Notes: generated from the sequence alone by a model not told the origin. Shown: positions 48,701 through 56,478, counted from the stretch's first letter. The stretch: 64,000 bases of DNA from Myxococcales bacterium (GCA_020633515.1 JACKDM010000002.1:124001-188000), one strand, 5' to 3'. Numbers and translations: made by a program.

Positions 48701-50750
48701 GCCGATGTCGGGCACCATCAACGCCGACGTCACCCTCCGCGGCACCGGCCGCAACCCCACCATCAAGGCCCGCGTCAACGGCGACGACGTCGAGTTCCGC
48801 GACTACACGATCGGCGACGTCGAGCTCGACGCCGTCGCCGACACCCGACAAGCCACCGTCGGCCTCACCTGGCAGCAGGACCAGGACTCCAAGCTCACCG
48901 TCACCGCCCAGGCCCCGCTCGACATCGACCCCGTCGCGCAGCGCTTCGAATGGCGGCAGGAGGCCGATCACCAGATCGACCTGAAGTTCGTCGGCATCGA
49001 CCGCCCCCTCATCACCCAGTTCGTCCCGCTCACCGAGGGCGTCGACCCCGACCTCGACCTCACCGTCGACGTCAAGGGCACGATGAAGACCTTCGACGCC
49101 CGCATCGACCTCGACGGCGACGTCGGCCTCCCCACCGGCGGCCGCGCCGTCGTACAAGGCCGCATCGCGCTCGACCCCAAACAACAGACCGTCAAGATCA
49201 CCAGCCCCCTCGACGGCAAGGACCTCAACGTCGACATCCGCGCCGAGGCCCCCATCGCCAGCCTCGCCGCTGGCACCGCCGATCCCATGGCGATCCCATT
49301 CGACGCTGTCATCCAGATGCCCGGCGTCGACATCGCGCCCCTCGCCCCCGTGCTCCCGATCTCGCTCTACGGCCCCAAAGGCTTCGCCTTCATCGACATC
49401 GAGGCCAGCGGCACCCCCGGCGACCCCCAGGTCGCCGGCAGCCTCGGACTCAAAGACGCCGAGCTCACCATCGTCGACCTCAACCAGCGCCTCGAGAACA
49501 TCAACCTCGTCGCCCGAGTCACCCCGGCCTCGCTCACGCTCGAGACCCTGCGCGCCCGGAGCGGCGGCGGCACCCTCAAGGGATCGGGTGGCATCCAGCT
49601 CATCGGCGGTGACATCCCCACCGACCCTCGCCGCGCCGAAGGCAAGATCAAGATCGAGATGGACCGCTGGCCCATCGTGCGCCCCGGCATCCCCCGCGGC
49701 CTCATCGCGTCGCGCATCTACACCAACCTCGCCGCCGGCCCCCGCGAGACCCGCGTCGAGGTCGCCATCCACGACACCCAGGTCCGCCTCATCGGCAGCA
49801 ACGTGCCCGCGCCCAAGCCCATCCCCGAGAACGAGAACCTCTACTTCGAAAACCCCCCGCCCCCCGAAGGCATGGGACAAGCCAAAGACGCCAGCGCCGA
49901 CGGCGAGATCCCCGACGACATCCCCGGCCCCACCGACCCCCCCGGCCGCCTCGCCATCATCGTCGAGCTCAGCGACCCGCTCGAGATCCGCGGCCAGGGC
50001 ATCGCGATGAGCTGGGACGGCAAGATCATCACCCAGAGCCAGGGCGACGAGAGCAGCGTACAAGGCGCGCTCCGTGCCACCGAGGGTGGCTTCGAACTCA
50101 TCGGCCGCCAGTTCCGCATCCAGGAAGGCAAGGTCTACCTCCCCGAGGCGGGTGGCATGCCCTACATCGACGTCGTCGCGACCACCGACGTCGACGAATA
50201 CACCATCACCACCAGCATCCGCGGCAACGTCGAGCGCCCCGCGCTCGAGTTCAAGAGCGAGCCCCCGCTCCCCGACTACCAGATCCTCACCGTGCTCGTC
50301 ACCGGCGCCCCCGAGAGCGGCGGCGACGACGACGTCAACGTGCAGCGCGAGGCCGCCTCGCTGCTCGCCGCCTTCCAGAGCGCCGCCATCGAAGACGCCC
50401 TCAACGAGCGCCTCGGCATCGACCGCGTCGGCATCGAGTTCGGCGAGACCGTCGACGAACCCATCCTCACCGTCGGCAAGCGCATCACCCCCAACCTCTA
50501 CGTCGAGACCGTCTACCACCACAACGCGCCCGAAGACGAGAACACCACCGAGGCCCGCGTCCGCTATCGCATCACCCCCTCGTGGTCGGTCGAGAGCGCC
50601 TACGGCGACGCGGGCATCGGCTCGGTCGACCTCTTCTGGATCAAGAACTTCGGCGGCAAGAGCGCCGCGCTCGAGCTCGAGCCGCTCGAAGACGACACCG
50701 AAGCCACCCCCACCACCAAGACCGGTGTGGCACTCGACCCCCTCGACTGA
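45717..50750 (+). CDS. tamB: TamB-like translocation and assembly module protein (DUF490)
   Basis: 1677 residues from TTG 45717 with GGGAG seven bases upstream. One membrane helix near residues 27-52 (ITGLVIGGLVALVLLTVVTVLY), then an AsmA-like start (LRQGLSIYDDMIDGSVKHDDIEGSLAGG) and a very long run of amphipathic beta-strands, the hydrophobic-groove architecture of TamB. The C-terminal DUF490 domain is clear from LEIRGQGIAMSWDGKI through LLAAFQSAAIEDALNERLGIDRV to the barrel-like last strands. It spans the periplasm and works with TamA. The C-terminal tail (EDDTEATPTTKTGV) after the last strand is an extension. Confidence 0.92.
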   Translation: MNTQSPPEGTPPTEEKPRRHRLRKALKITGLVIGGLVALVLLTVVTVLYTGFGTAFALRQGLSIYDDMIDGSVKHDDIEGSLAGGMTLTGLELRDAAGTPLVAVETLYLEISPAELLGGEAIVDGLVAAGVRVDVPYVDPESGASPFADITPPPSPTQEPPTPGIGPDLPLYIAARVEVQGATVRTQTADGAWETAVDGAYAAITAHGEGKSAVVEIEPNTRVSLPVVPLDVAGAALVARWDEPHLVIEDLRVQSDAGVIGAPRLALDAETMSLDGALLVRGFADVLRDRFGAPELLETDPEITLVADGRADDLRLALLVEPGLGAETGEGLWLRLDARGRVQPDIDLRTELLVEGVDPRIGSPDLPGGELGVVVRAHVTGATPDALDVAAAVDCLDCQIEDVGPIDLALYARLEQGTGSAALRVEAAGAAIDARAEVWDFQSLRAHLRVDVPDLAATGEVARRFAPDVQAVQGALTVEAHCVGGLRDPACTATTAVREFQGYEARAGEVVVQAFTTPATTPPAFAADVFGRDLAYGQDRFDTLHARASGTPGEVLATVVAEPRGQDRLRLAAGLTVGPPLQLRLLELEGVARGVRADLARPSSITLAPDGRVVIDGLSLALGGGRIRADGTYDPQGPSDLTLAVSALNLATLNNFVPGLGLRGRLDLDARVNGRPAAPDVRLDLTARGVRYQGTPLGTTTARVRYGDRRLDARLVNTEGLADRVQIDAQVPFDLDLQSGTVGPRFDARQSVAIIVDDLRLARLEPMLGEGKAPEGVINVNGRFAGRAAPTGALSIVATDVAYEGWKVPQLGVDVAYDGRELGVDLGVQSSYAESVELHAKVPLRVDLSRGVAEWQKTRPHDLRLVVKNVTTDDILVERVPLAQQFRLQELVVDIEGPATRPTGKIDVVTRIETFAGIDLSTSRAHLELTEDAADLRIDLENPSQDKFTLTAHVPVEVRPLAATPVVWKHDAEHRLDLDIDNLNLAGYAQTKGSPPMSGTINADVTLRGTGRNPTIKARVNGDDVEFRDYTIGDVELDAVADTRQATVGLTWQQDQDSKLTVTAQAPLDIDPVAQRFEWRQEADHQIDLKFVGIDRPLITQFVPLTEGVDPDLDLTVDVKGTMKTFDARIDLDGDVGLPTGGRAVVQGRIALDPKQQTVKITSPLDGKDLNVDIRAEAPIASLAAGTADPMAIPFDAVIQMPGVDIAPLAPVLPISLYGPKGFAFIDIEASGTPGDPQVAGSLGLKDAELTIVDLNQRLENINLVARVTPASLTLETLRARSGGGTLKGSGGIQLIGGDIPTDPRRAEGKIKIEMDRWPIVRPGIPRGLIASRIYTNLAAGPRETRVEVAIHDTQVRLIGSNVPAPKPIPENENLYFENPPPPEGMGQAKDASADGEIPDDIPGPTDPPGRLAIIVELSDPLEIRGQGIAMSWDGKIITQSQGDESSVQGALRATEGGFELIGRQFRIQEGKVYLPEAGGMPYIDVVATTDVDEYTITTSIRGNVERPALEFKSEPPLPDYQILTVLVTGAPESGGDDDVNVQREAASLLAAFQSAAIEDALNERLGIDRVGIEFGETVDEPILTVGKRITPNLYVETVYHHNAPEDENTTEARVRYRITPSWSVESAYGDAGIGSVDLFWIKNFGGKSAALELEPLEDDTEATPTTKTGVALDPLD

Positions 50751-50815
50751 GCCCCATCCGCCCACCTCGCCCCGCCCATCCCATTCGATCCCCGGTCCCA
50801 CCGCCCTCTCATCGC

Positions 50816-50831
50816 TGGCACGGATGTGGCA
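50816..50831 (+). promoter_or_regulatory. Sigma-54-type promoter
   Basis: TGGCACGGATGTGGCA has GG-N10-GC spacing and the full TGGCACG -24 element; the -12 element TGGCA differs from TTGCA by one base. It lies 54 bases before the DUF2188 protein start. Confidence 0.6.
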
Positions 50832-50884
50832 CATGATGTCACTCGAACCGGCCGCCACCATCGGCGAAGCGATGAGAGGGAGTC

Positions 50885-51517
50885 ATGCCCTGGTCACTCG
50901 AAGACTATCCCGCGTCCCTCCAGAACTTCACCCGACCGGTGCGGCGCAAGGCGATCGAGATCGCCAACACCCTCGTCGAAGAGGCCGGCCACGACGACGC
51001 GAAGGCGCTCGCGATCGCGACGAGCAGCGCCAAGGAGTGGGCCCGCAACCGCGGCATCACCATCCGCGCCGACGGCGAGGCCGTCGACGTCAAGGCGCCC
51101 GCGATCCACGTCGTGCCCTCCCGCGCCGGCGGCTGGGCGGTGCGCCGCGAGGCCGACAGCCTCCCCATCGCCCGCTACGACGACCGCGAAGACGCCCGCC
51201 GCCGCGGGCTCGCGCTCGCCCGCGAAGACAACACCGACGTCGTCCTCCACCGCCGCGATGGCACCATCGCCGATCGCATCAGCCGCCGCCGCGAGTACCA
51301 CCCCGACGCCGCCTGGCACGTCGTGCCCGCCCCCGACGGCTGGGACGTGCGCCGCGAGGGCGCCGAGACCGCCCACCGCCACTGCCCCACCAAACGCGCC
51401 GCGCTCGCCGCCGGCCGCGAGGTCGCCCGCAACCAGCGCGGCCGCCTCGTGATCCATCGATCGGACGGCCGCGTGCAGCAAGAGCACGCCTACGCCGCGC
51501 GCCCCGCGCGCCGCTGA
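50885..51517 (+). CDS. DUF2188-repeat protein, stress-type
   Basis: 210 residues from ATG 50885 with GAGAGGGAG upstream. The N-terminal 60 residues resemble ChaB-like helices (LPASLQNFTRPVRRKAIEIAN, then AIATSSAKEWA). Two DUF2188 units follow: AIHVVPSRAGGWAVRREAD...DVVLHRRDGTIADR (about 75-140) and AWHVVPAPDGWDVRREGAE...RLVIHRSDGRVQQE (about 145-200). DUF2188 proteins are small and often stress-induced; their biochemical role is not known. The sigma-54-type promoter just upstream and stress-type neighbours fit this. The next small gene starts 21 bases after its stop. Confidence 0.85.
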   Translation: MPWSLEDYPASLQNFTRPVRRKAIEIANTLVEEAGHDDAKALAIATSSAKEWARNRGITIRADGEAVDVKAPAIHVVPSRAGGWAVRREADSLPIARYDDREDARRRGLALAREDNTDVVLHRRDGTIADRISRRREYHPDAAWHVVPAPDGWDVRREGAETAHRHCPTKRAALAAGREVARNQRGRLVIHRSDGRVQQEHAYAARPARR

Positions 51518-51538
51518 CCCTGCCACCGAGGAGAAGTC

Positions 51539-51682
51539 ATGACCCCCACCGACCCCCCGCTCTCCGACCTGCCGCTCCAAGACGAGCGCGACGCCGAGCA
51601 CCGCCCCGCGCCCCCCCAGCCCGCGCCCGACCACCACCCCGGCGACGCCGAGGCCCCGCCGCCCGAGCCGCCCACCGGCTGA
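51539..51682 (+). CDS. Small Pro-rich acidic protein (47 residues)
   Basis: ATG 51539 follows GAGGAGAAG, a near-ideal ribosome site, and the frame ends at TGA 51680-51682. The 47-residue product is Pro/Asp-rich (MTPTDPPLSDLPLQDERDA at the start, PPEPPTG at the end) and surely disordered. It is co-directional with the DUF2188 gene, 21 bases downstream, and followed by a strong hairpin. No homolog is recognised; support rests on the ribosome site and operon position. Confidence 0.55.
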   Translation: MTPTDPPLSDLPLQDERDAEHRPAPPQPAPDHHPGDAEAPPPEPPTG

Positions 51683-51707
51683 CCGGGCGCTCTCCGAGCC
51701 ATCTCGT

Positions 51708-51737
51708 CGATGCCATCGGATGCCACCGATGGCATCG
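51708..51737. terminator. 12-bp perfect hairpin between convergent genes
   Basis: CGATGCCATCGG-ATGCCA-CCGATGGCATCG forms a 12-base stem and 6-base loop after the small Pro-rich gene. A second stem (51760-51767 with 51780-51787, CGGCCGCC/GGCGGCCG) follows before the convergent gene. Confidence 0.6.
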
Positions 51738-51817
51738 CCAGGGGCCTTCGAAACGACGACGGCCGCCCCCCGCGCAGGAGGCGGCCGCCATCTCAGCGAG
51801 CCATCGGACGGCCGCGG

Positions 51818-52318
51818 CTACAGCCGCGCCTTGCCGTGATCACCCGCCTCGCCCTCGTCGATCTTCTCCCCCTTCACGAACGCCTTCGCCGCCTCGAAGA
51901 CGAACTGCAAGCCCTGCGCGCCCGAGGCATCCCAGTACTCACCCTCGCTCGCGTCGACCCGCAGCAGCACCGCGTTCGGCGAGCGCGGCCCGTCGGGGAA
52001 CCACACATCCCACGACTTCTTCCACAGCGACTCGAGCTTCGCCCGATCATCGACCACCCGCGCCGTCGCCGTCAGCGACACCTGCTTCGTCTTGCCCTGC
52101 ATCGTCACCAGCACCCGGTCATCGGCGCGGATCTCCTCGACCTTGCCGCTCCGGCGCCCGGTGACGAACCACAGCTCCCCGTTGTTGTTGAGCTGCCCCA
52201 CCGCCATCGGCCGGGCGCGCAGCCCGCCGTCGAGGTCATGGGTCACCAGCATCGCGTTGTCGAAGTCATGCGCGATGTCGAGCAGCGCGTTTCGCGGATC
52301 CTTCTCCGAGTTGCTCAT
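51818..52318 (-). CDS. Pyridoxamine 5'-phosphate oxidase-fold general stress protein
   Basis: 166 residues from ATG 52318 with AAAGGA upstream. It belongs to the short FMN-binding split-barrel group of general stress proteins (GS26-like): NALLDIAHDFDNAMLVTHDLDGGLRARPMAV, then GELWFVTGRRSGKVEEI and TKQVSLTATARVVDD. FMN or F420 binding is expected, but the substrate is unknown. It lies 30 bases after the stop of the YflT-like gene on the same strand, so the two should be co-transcribed from the site at 52890-52905. Confidence 0.88.
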   Translation of the reverse strand: MSNSEKDPRNALLDIAHDFDNAMLVTHDLDGGLRARPMAVGQLNNNGELWFVTGRRSGKVEEIRADDRVLVTMQGKTKQVSLTATARVVDDRAKLESLWKKSWDVWFPDGPRSPNAVLLRVDASEGEYWDASGAQGLQFVFEAAKAFVKGEKIDEGEAGDHGKARL

Positions 52319-52348
52319 CGGTCTCGTCCTTTCTCGCGGTTTTTCATC

Positions 52349-52843
52349 TCAGATGTGAGGTTTGCGCCCGGTCAGCGTCCGCGGCCCCTGGTCGTCGCGC
52401 ACGGCGACGTGCCGATCGCGGATCGAGTTCCCGAGCGGCTCCCCGGTCTGCCCGCTGAAGCCATCCTCGCCGGCGCGGGCGTTGCCATACTTCACCTGCT
52501 TGCGGCTCTCGGCCCAGCTCAGCGGATCGTCGGCGATGTCGGCGCGGGCGCGCCGCCACTGGTCGTTGGCCGTCTTCGTCTCATCGGTGTGCCCCGAGGA
52601 CGGCACCTCGAAGCCCTCCTCCGGCATCGAGTGGATCCCGATGTCGAGCGACATCGGGGTGCAGGTGCGCAGCACCGCCTCCGCCAGATCGATCGCGCGC
52701 TTGCTGCCGCGCACCTCGACCGTGGGCACCGGCTCGGTCGTCATCCACATGCCACTGCGCTCGAAGCCTTGCTCGACGAGCGCGTCGACGGCCGCGCGGG
52801 CGGTCTCCTCGGTGTTGAAGGTGGCTACCAGGTTGGCTGTCAT
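52349..52843 (-). CDS. YflT-like general stress protein with low-complexity tail
   Basis: 164 residues from ATG 52843 with GGAGG nine bases upstream. The N-terminal 80 residues (NLVATFNTEETARAAVDALVEQGF, then a beta-alpha-beta pattern) match the general-stress-protein-17M/YflT-type domain. The remaining half is hydrophilic and probably disordered, with DDPLSWAESRKQVKYGNARAG. It has its own sigma-54-type promoter and heads a two-gene stress operon with the PNPOx-fold gene. The exact function is unknown. Confidence 0.68.
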   Translation of the reverse strand: MTANLVATFNTEETARAAVDALVEQGFERSGMWMTTEPVPTVEVRGSKRAIDLAEAVLRTCTPMSLDIGIHSMPEEGFEVPSSGHTDETKTANDQWRRARADIADDPLSWAESRKQVKYGNARAGEDGFSGQTGEPLGNSIRDRHVAVRDDQGPRTLTGRKPHI

Positions 52844-52889
52844 GGGCGTCGACCTCCGATCATGTCGTCTCTCATGAGACCCCGATGAG

Positions 52890-52905
52890 TGCAGCGGCCG
52901 TGCCA
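52890..52905 (-). promoter_or_regulatory. Sigma-54-type promoter, minus strand
   Basis: The minus strand reads TGGCACGGCCGCTGCA: full TGGCACG -24 element, GG-N10-GC spacing and CTGCA at -12. It lies 47 bases before the YflT-like ATG at 52843. Confidence 0.62.
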
Positions 52906-53060
52906 CCACCCGAACTCGCCCCGCGGCGCGTGGCAGCCCGCCCCGCTGGGGCAGATTCCCCCCGCACCCCCTCTGGACGAGGCACCGCGCCCCGCGCGCG
53001 ACCGCCGCGCCGGCCCGCCACCGCCGCGGGCGCCATTGATCGGCGATGACTCACCCTGTT

Positions 53061-53076
53061 TGGAACGCGCCGTGCA
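53061..53076 (+). promoter_or_regulatory. Sigma-54-type promoter, plus strand
   Basis: TGGAACGCGCCGTGCA has GG-N10-GC spacing; it differs from consensus by A for C at -24 and G for T at -12. It lies 29 bases before the release-factor-like gene and faces away from the minus-strand site at 52890-52905. Confidence 0.52.
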
Positions 53077-53104
53077 AACCCGGTCGAGGCAGCAAGGAGG
53101 TACC

Positions 53105-54256
53105 ATGAAGCCGATCCGTTCCGAGGAACTCGAGCGCCTGATGGCAGGCGCCACCGCTCCGGCCATCACGATGTACATGCCCACCATCAAGGCCGGCCGA
53201 GAGACACGACAGAACGCGATTCGCTTCCGAAACCTGCTCCGCGACGCCGAGACGGAGCTCGAGACCCGCTTCGACCTCGACCCCCCCGCCCGCGACGCGC
53301 TCCTCGCGCCGCTGCGCGCCCTGCGCGACGACACCGAGTTCTGGCAGCACCAGGACGAGGGCCTCGTCATCTTCCGCGACCGCGAGCAGCTCTCGACCCA
53401 CCCGCTCCCCGTCGCCGTGGAGGAGGCCGTCGAGATCGGACGCACCTTCGCCATCAAGCGCGTGCTCCCGCTCGTCATCGAGGACGGCCGCTTCCAGATC
53501 GTCGTCTTCGGCATGGAAGACGTGCAGCTCTACGTCGGCACCCGCTACGAGCTGCGCCCGGTGATCCTGCCCGAAGACTGCCCGACCTCGCTGCAAGACG
53601 CGCTCGGCCACGAGCTCACCGAGCCGCACCTCCAGCAGCACAGCGGCCAGGGCGCCCACCGCGGCGGGATCTGGCACGGCCAGGGCGCCGGTGAGGCCGA
53701 GAAGGACGGCGAGTGGTACAAGTACGCGACCATGGTCGCCCGCGCGCTGACCCCGGCGATGGCACCCGACGCGCCGATCGTGCTCGCCGGCACCGAGAAG
53801 CCGGTCGCGTGGCTGCGCGAGGCCTCGGGCTGGAAGACCATCGTCGACGGCCGCATCGCCGGCGCGCCCGGCACCCGTGAGCTCGACGAGGCCAAGCTGC
53901 ACCGCGAGGGCTGGCGTATGGTCGAGCCGCAGCTCATGGGCCGCCTCAACGGCGACCTCGCCGACATCGCCGGCCTCGAAGCCCGCGGCCTCGCCACCCA
54001 TGACCTCCGCGAAGCCATCGCCGCGGTCAAGCAGGCGCGGGTCAAGACGCTCTACCTCACCGACGGCGCGCGGCAGTGGGGCGACTACGACGGCGGCCGC
54101 GGCCGGGTGCGGATCGACCGCGAGCGCGCCGACGACAGCGTCGACCTCGTCGAGATGCTCGCCCGCGAGACCTGGCAGCAAGGCGGGCGGGTGCTCCGCG
54201 TCAGCGACGCCGAGATCCCCGCCGGGCGGAGCCTTCAAGTCGTCTACCGATACTGA
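53105..54256 (+). CDS. Bacterial archaeo-eukaryotic release factor (baeRF) family protein
   Basis: 383 residues from ATG 53105 with AAGGAGG six bases upstream. AITMYMPTIKAGRETRQNAIRFRNLL at the front, FQIVVFGMEDVQLY in the middle domain and VKTLYLTDGARQWGDYDG with a VDLVEMLARETWQQGGRVLRV C-terminal part place it in the baeRF group, which shares the fold of eRF1/pelota. Such proteins are thought to act on stalled or hibernating ribosomes; activity is not proven. A His/Gly-rich insert (HSGQGAHRGGIWHGQGAGE) lies near residue 185. Promoter and neighbours suggest stress control. Confidence 0.82.
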   Translation: MKPIRSEELERLMAGATAPAITMYMPTIKAGRETRQNAIRFRNLLRDAETELETRFDLDPPARDALLAPLRALRDDTEFWQHQDEGLVIFRDREQLSTHPLPVAVEEAVEIGRTFAIKRVLPLVIEDGRFQIVVFGMEDVQLYVGTRYELRPVILPEDCPTSLQDALGHELTEPHLQQHSGQGAHRGGIWHGQGAGEAEKDGEWYKYATMVARALTPAMAPDAPIVLAGTEKPVAWLREASGWKTIVDGRIAGAPGTRELDEAKLHREGWRMVEPQLMGRLNGDLADIAGLEARGLATHDLREAIAAVKQARVKTLYLTDGARQWGDYDGGRGRVRIDRERADDSVDLVEMLARETWQQGGRVLRVSDAEIPAGRSLQVVYRY

Positions 54257-54293
54257 GATGGCACCCGAGCCACCCTTCTCCGGAGACATCACC

Positions 54294-54893
54294 ATGCGCC
54301 TCGCCACGCTGCCCCTGACCCTCATCGCCGCCGCGCTCGCCGCCTGCGGCGGCAGCCCGACCGACAACGCCGCGCTCTCCGAGCTCTCGCCGCCGCCCGG
54401 CACCGGCGACCCCCAGGTCTCGCCCGACGGGCAGCGCGTCGACCCCAACGATCAAGCGGTGCTCACCATCGTCGAGCTCAACATCGACCCCACGCTCACC
54501 GAGGGCTGCGGCACCGCGCCGCCGCCCTCGCCGATGTTCCGCTTCGACTCCGAGCGCCTCACCGCCGAGGCCGAGGCCCGCATCGCCCGCATCGGCGAGT
54601 GCCTCTCGACCGGCCGCCTCGCGAGCGCCGAGGTGCTGCTCGTCGGCCACGCCGACCCGCGCGGCAGCGGCGAATACAACGAGAAGCTCGCCGCCTCGCG
54701 CGCCGAGCAGGTCGCCCGCCTGCTCACCGCCCACGGCGTCGACCGCGCCCGCATCACGATCCAGTCAGAAGGCGAGCGCGCCGCCCGCCCCGACCCCGGC
54801 CACTGGCCGCTCGAGCGCCGCGTCGACATCGCGGTGCGGCTGCCGGAAGGCGTCGTCGACGCCGGCGACGTCGAGGGCGCCGCCGCCGAGTGA
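54294..54893 (+). CDS. OmpA-family lipoprotein
   Basis: 199 residues from ATG 54294 (CCGGAG upstream). The lipobox LAAC gives Cys 18. The OmpA C-like domain from about residue 75 is complete: FRFDSERLTAEAEARIARIGECL, VLLVGHADPRGSGEYNEKLAASRAEQVARLL and ERRVDIAV, with the Asp and Arg that bind diaminopimelate in peptidoglycan. It anchors outer membrane to cell wall. It starts 38 bases after the baeRF gene with no intervening promoter that I see, so it may be in the same transcript. Confidence 0.88.
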   Translation: MRLATLPLTLIAAALAACGGSPTDNAALSELSPPPGTGDPQVSPDGQRVDPNDQAVLTIVELNIDPTLTEGCGTAPPPSPMFRFDSERLTAEAEARIARIGECLSTGRLASAEVLLVGHADPRGSGEYNEKLAASRAEQVARLLTAHGVDRARITIQSEGERAARPDPGHWPLERRVDIAVRLPEGVVDAGDVEGAAAE

Positions 54894-54898
54894 TCCCC

Positions 54899-54915
54899 GG
54901 CCCGCGCGGCGGGCC
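54899..54915 (+). terminator. GC hairpin after the OmpA-like lipoprotein
   Basis: GGCCCGC-GCG-GCGGGCC, a perfect 7-base stem with 3-base loop, starts six bases after the stop codon. There is no T-run. Confidence 0.5.
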
Positions 54916-55015
54916 ATGACCGCTTCGAGGAGACATGGCGATGCCATGAACGCGGTGGTGCGACCGCCTCCGATGACTTCTGCGACCGATGAACCGACCC
55001 TTTGGAGGCACCGAG

Positions 55016-55519
55016 ATGAAGACCCTGACCCTGCTCACGCTGACCGCCGCGCTCGCCACCGGCTGCGCCACCGTCGCCGAGCCCGCGCCCGAAGCCGCCA
55101 CCGCCACCCGCTGCGCCCTCGACCCCGTGCAGCGCGTCGAGCTCGACTACAGCGTCCCGCTGCGCGCCGCCTGCGCCAACTACGGCCTCACCACCCCCGG
55201 CTTCGCCTTCGAAGCCGGCGCCCCCGGCGACGAGGCCACGCGTGAGCTCGACGCGCTCGCGAGCTGCGTGCGCGCCGAGCCCGGCGTCGACGTCATGCTC
55301 GCCGGGCCCGGCGACGCGATCTGGCGCCAGCTCGTGCAGCGCGGCGTGCCCGCCGATCGCATCTGGACCCGCTCTCGCTCGACCTTCGCCGTCGACGCCT
55401 GGGACGGCGACGACCCCGGCCTGCGCCGCGTCTCGGTGACGATCGCGCCCCGCGCCCCGATGCTCGCCGAGGTCGACTTCGCCGGCACCACCGCGAGCGG
55501 CATCGAGACCGCGCGCTGA
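55016..55519 (+). CDS. Lipoprotein with degenerate OmpA-like fold
   Basis: 167 residues from ATG 55016 (TTGGAGG upstream). The lipobox LATGC gives Cys 17. Its organisation mirrors the upstream OmpA-like lipoprotein: FAFEAGAPGDEATRELDALASCV parallels the start of the domain, VMLAGPGDAIWRQLVQRGVPADRIWT the middle and LRRVSVTIAP the end. The N-x-x-L-s-x-x-R peptidoglycan-binding helix and the binding Asp are gone. It probably arose by duplication and lost cell-wall binding. Function unknown. Confidence 0.72.
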   Translation: MKTLTLLTLTAALATGCATVAEPAPEAATATRCALDPVQRVELDYSVPLRAACANYGLTTPGFAFEAGAPGDEATRELDALASCVRAEPGVDVMLAGPGDAIWRQLVQRGVPADRIWTRSRSTFAVDAWDGDDPGLRRVSVTIAPRAPMLAEVDFAGTTASGIETAR

Positions 55520-55547
55520 ACGGTGCCCGCACCGTCCGCCGGACCGT

Positions 55548-56393
55548 CTATTGCGCGCCCGGCCCCAGCGGGCGGTCGCCCTCGATCGTGACCCGGTGCA
55601 TCATCCGGTGCTGCGAGCCATGGTCGTTGACCGGCTTGTGCTGCGTCGCGCGGTTGTCCCAGAACGCGACCGATCCCGGCTGCCACGCGAAGCGCACCGT
55701 GTACTCCGGCGAGACCGCGTGCGCATACAAGAGCTCGAGCACCGCCCGGCTCTCCCGCTCGGGCACCCCGACGATGTGGGTGGTGAACAGCGGGTTGACG
55801 AAGATCCCCCGCCGCCCCGAGACCGGGTGCACCCGCACGACCGGGTGACGCACCGGCGGGTTCTTCTCGACCGCCGGCCGCAGCCGCGCGCCGTCGGGCC
55901 CGGCGAGGCTGTGCCGGAAGCCATGCGCGAAGCTGTGCACCGCTTCGAGCGGGTCGAGGTAGCGCTGCATGCCCGCCGACAAGCCATCATAGGCCGCCGT
56001 CATGCTCGCCCACAGCGTGTCACCGCCGATCGCCGGCACGATCCGCGCGTGCAGGATCGAGCCGAGCGGCGGATCGGGCCGGAAGGTCATGTCGGTGTGC
56101 CACTCCTCGATCAGCGATGGCTTCTCGGCGGTGTGTTCGAGCACCGACACCGTCTCGATGCCATCGGCCGCCGGATAGGCCGGATGCACCTGCAACCGCC
56201 CGAAGCGCGCCCCGAGCGCCGCCTGCTGCGCCGGGGTGAGCACCTGGTCACGAAAGAACAGCACCTGATGCTCGGCGAGCGTCGCTTCGAGCGCGTGGAT
56301 GACTTCGTCGTCGAGGTGGCTGCCGAGGTCGATCCCGATGACCTCGGCCCCGAGCGCGCCGGCGACCCGGCGGACGTCGAACACGGAACGCAT
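55548..56393 (-). CDS. TauD/TfdA-family 2-oxoglutarate Fe(II) dioxygenase
   Basis: 281 residues from ATG 56393 with GGAG nine bases upstream. The iron-binding H-x-D is in EEWHTDMTF (about residues 95-100), the distal His in MHRVTIEGDRP near the C-terminus and the 2-oxoglutarate Arg just after it. WDNRATQHKPVNDHG is the typical TauD loop. These enzymes release sulfite from taurine or alkylsulfonates. It lies downstream of the sulfite reductase genes on the same strand, so sulfite made here could feed the reductase; the exact substrate is not readable. Confidence 0.9.
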   Translation of the reverse strand: MRSVFDVRRVAGALGAEVIGIDLGSHLDDEVIHALEATLAEHQVLFFRDQVLTPAQQAALGARFGRLQVHPAYPAADGIETVSVLEHTAEKPSLIEEWHTDMTFRPDPPLGSILHARIVPAIGGDTLWASMTAAYDGLSAGMQRYLDPLEAVHSFAHGFRHSLAGPDGARLRPAVEKNPPVRHPVVRVHPVSGRRGIFVNPLFTTHIVGVPERESRAVLELLYAHAVSPEYTVRFAWQPGSVAFWDNRATQHKPVNDHGSQHRMMHRVTIEGDRPLGPGAQ

Positions 56394-56460
56394 GCGGCAA
56401 ACTCCGCTGGAGGACGCGCGATGATCGAGGGGGAGGGGCGCGCGGGGCAAGCGTTATCTG

Positions 56461-56474
56461 CGCGCCCGGGCGCG
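56461..56474. terminator. Palindrome between DUF934 gene and dioxygenase gene
   Basis: CGCGCCCGGGCGCG is a perfect 14-base palindrome just after the DUF934 stop. It may attenuate or end the sulfite reductase transcript. Confidence 0.35.
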
Positions 56475-56478
56475 GCCG

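Noticed and set aside
48696..50861. A 721-codon open frame antisense to tamB
   Set aside because: Low-complexity mirror of the tamB codons; no start signal, no family.
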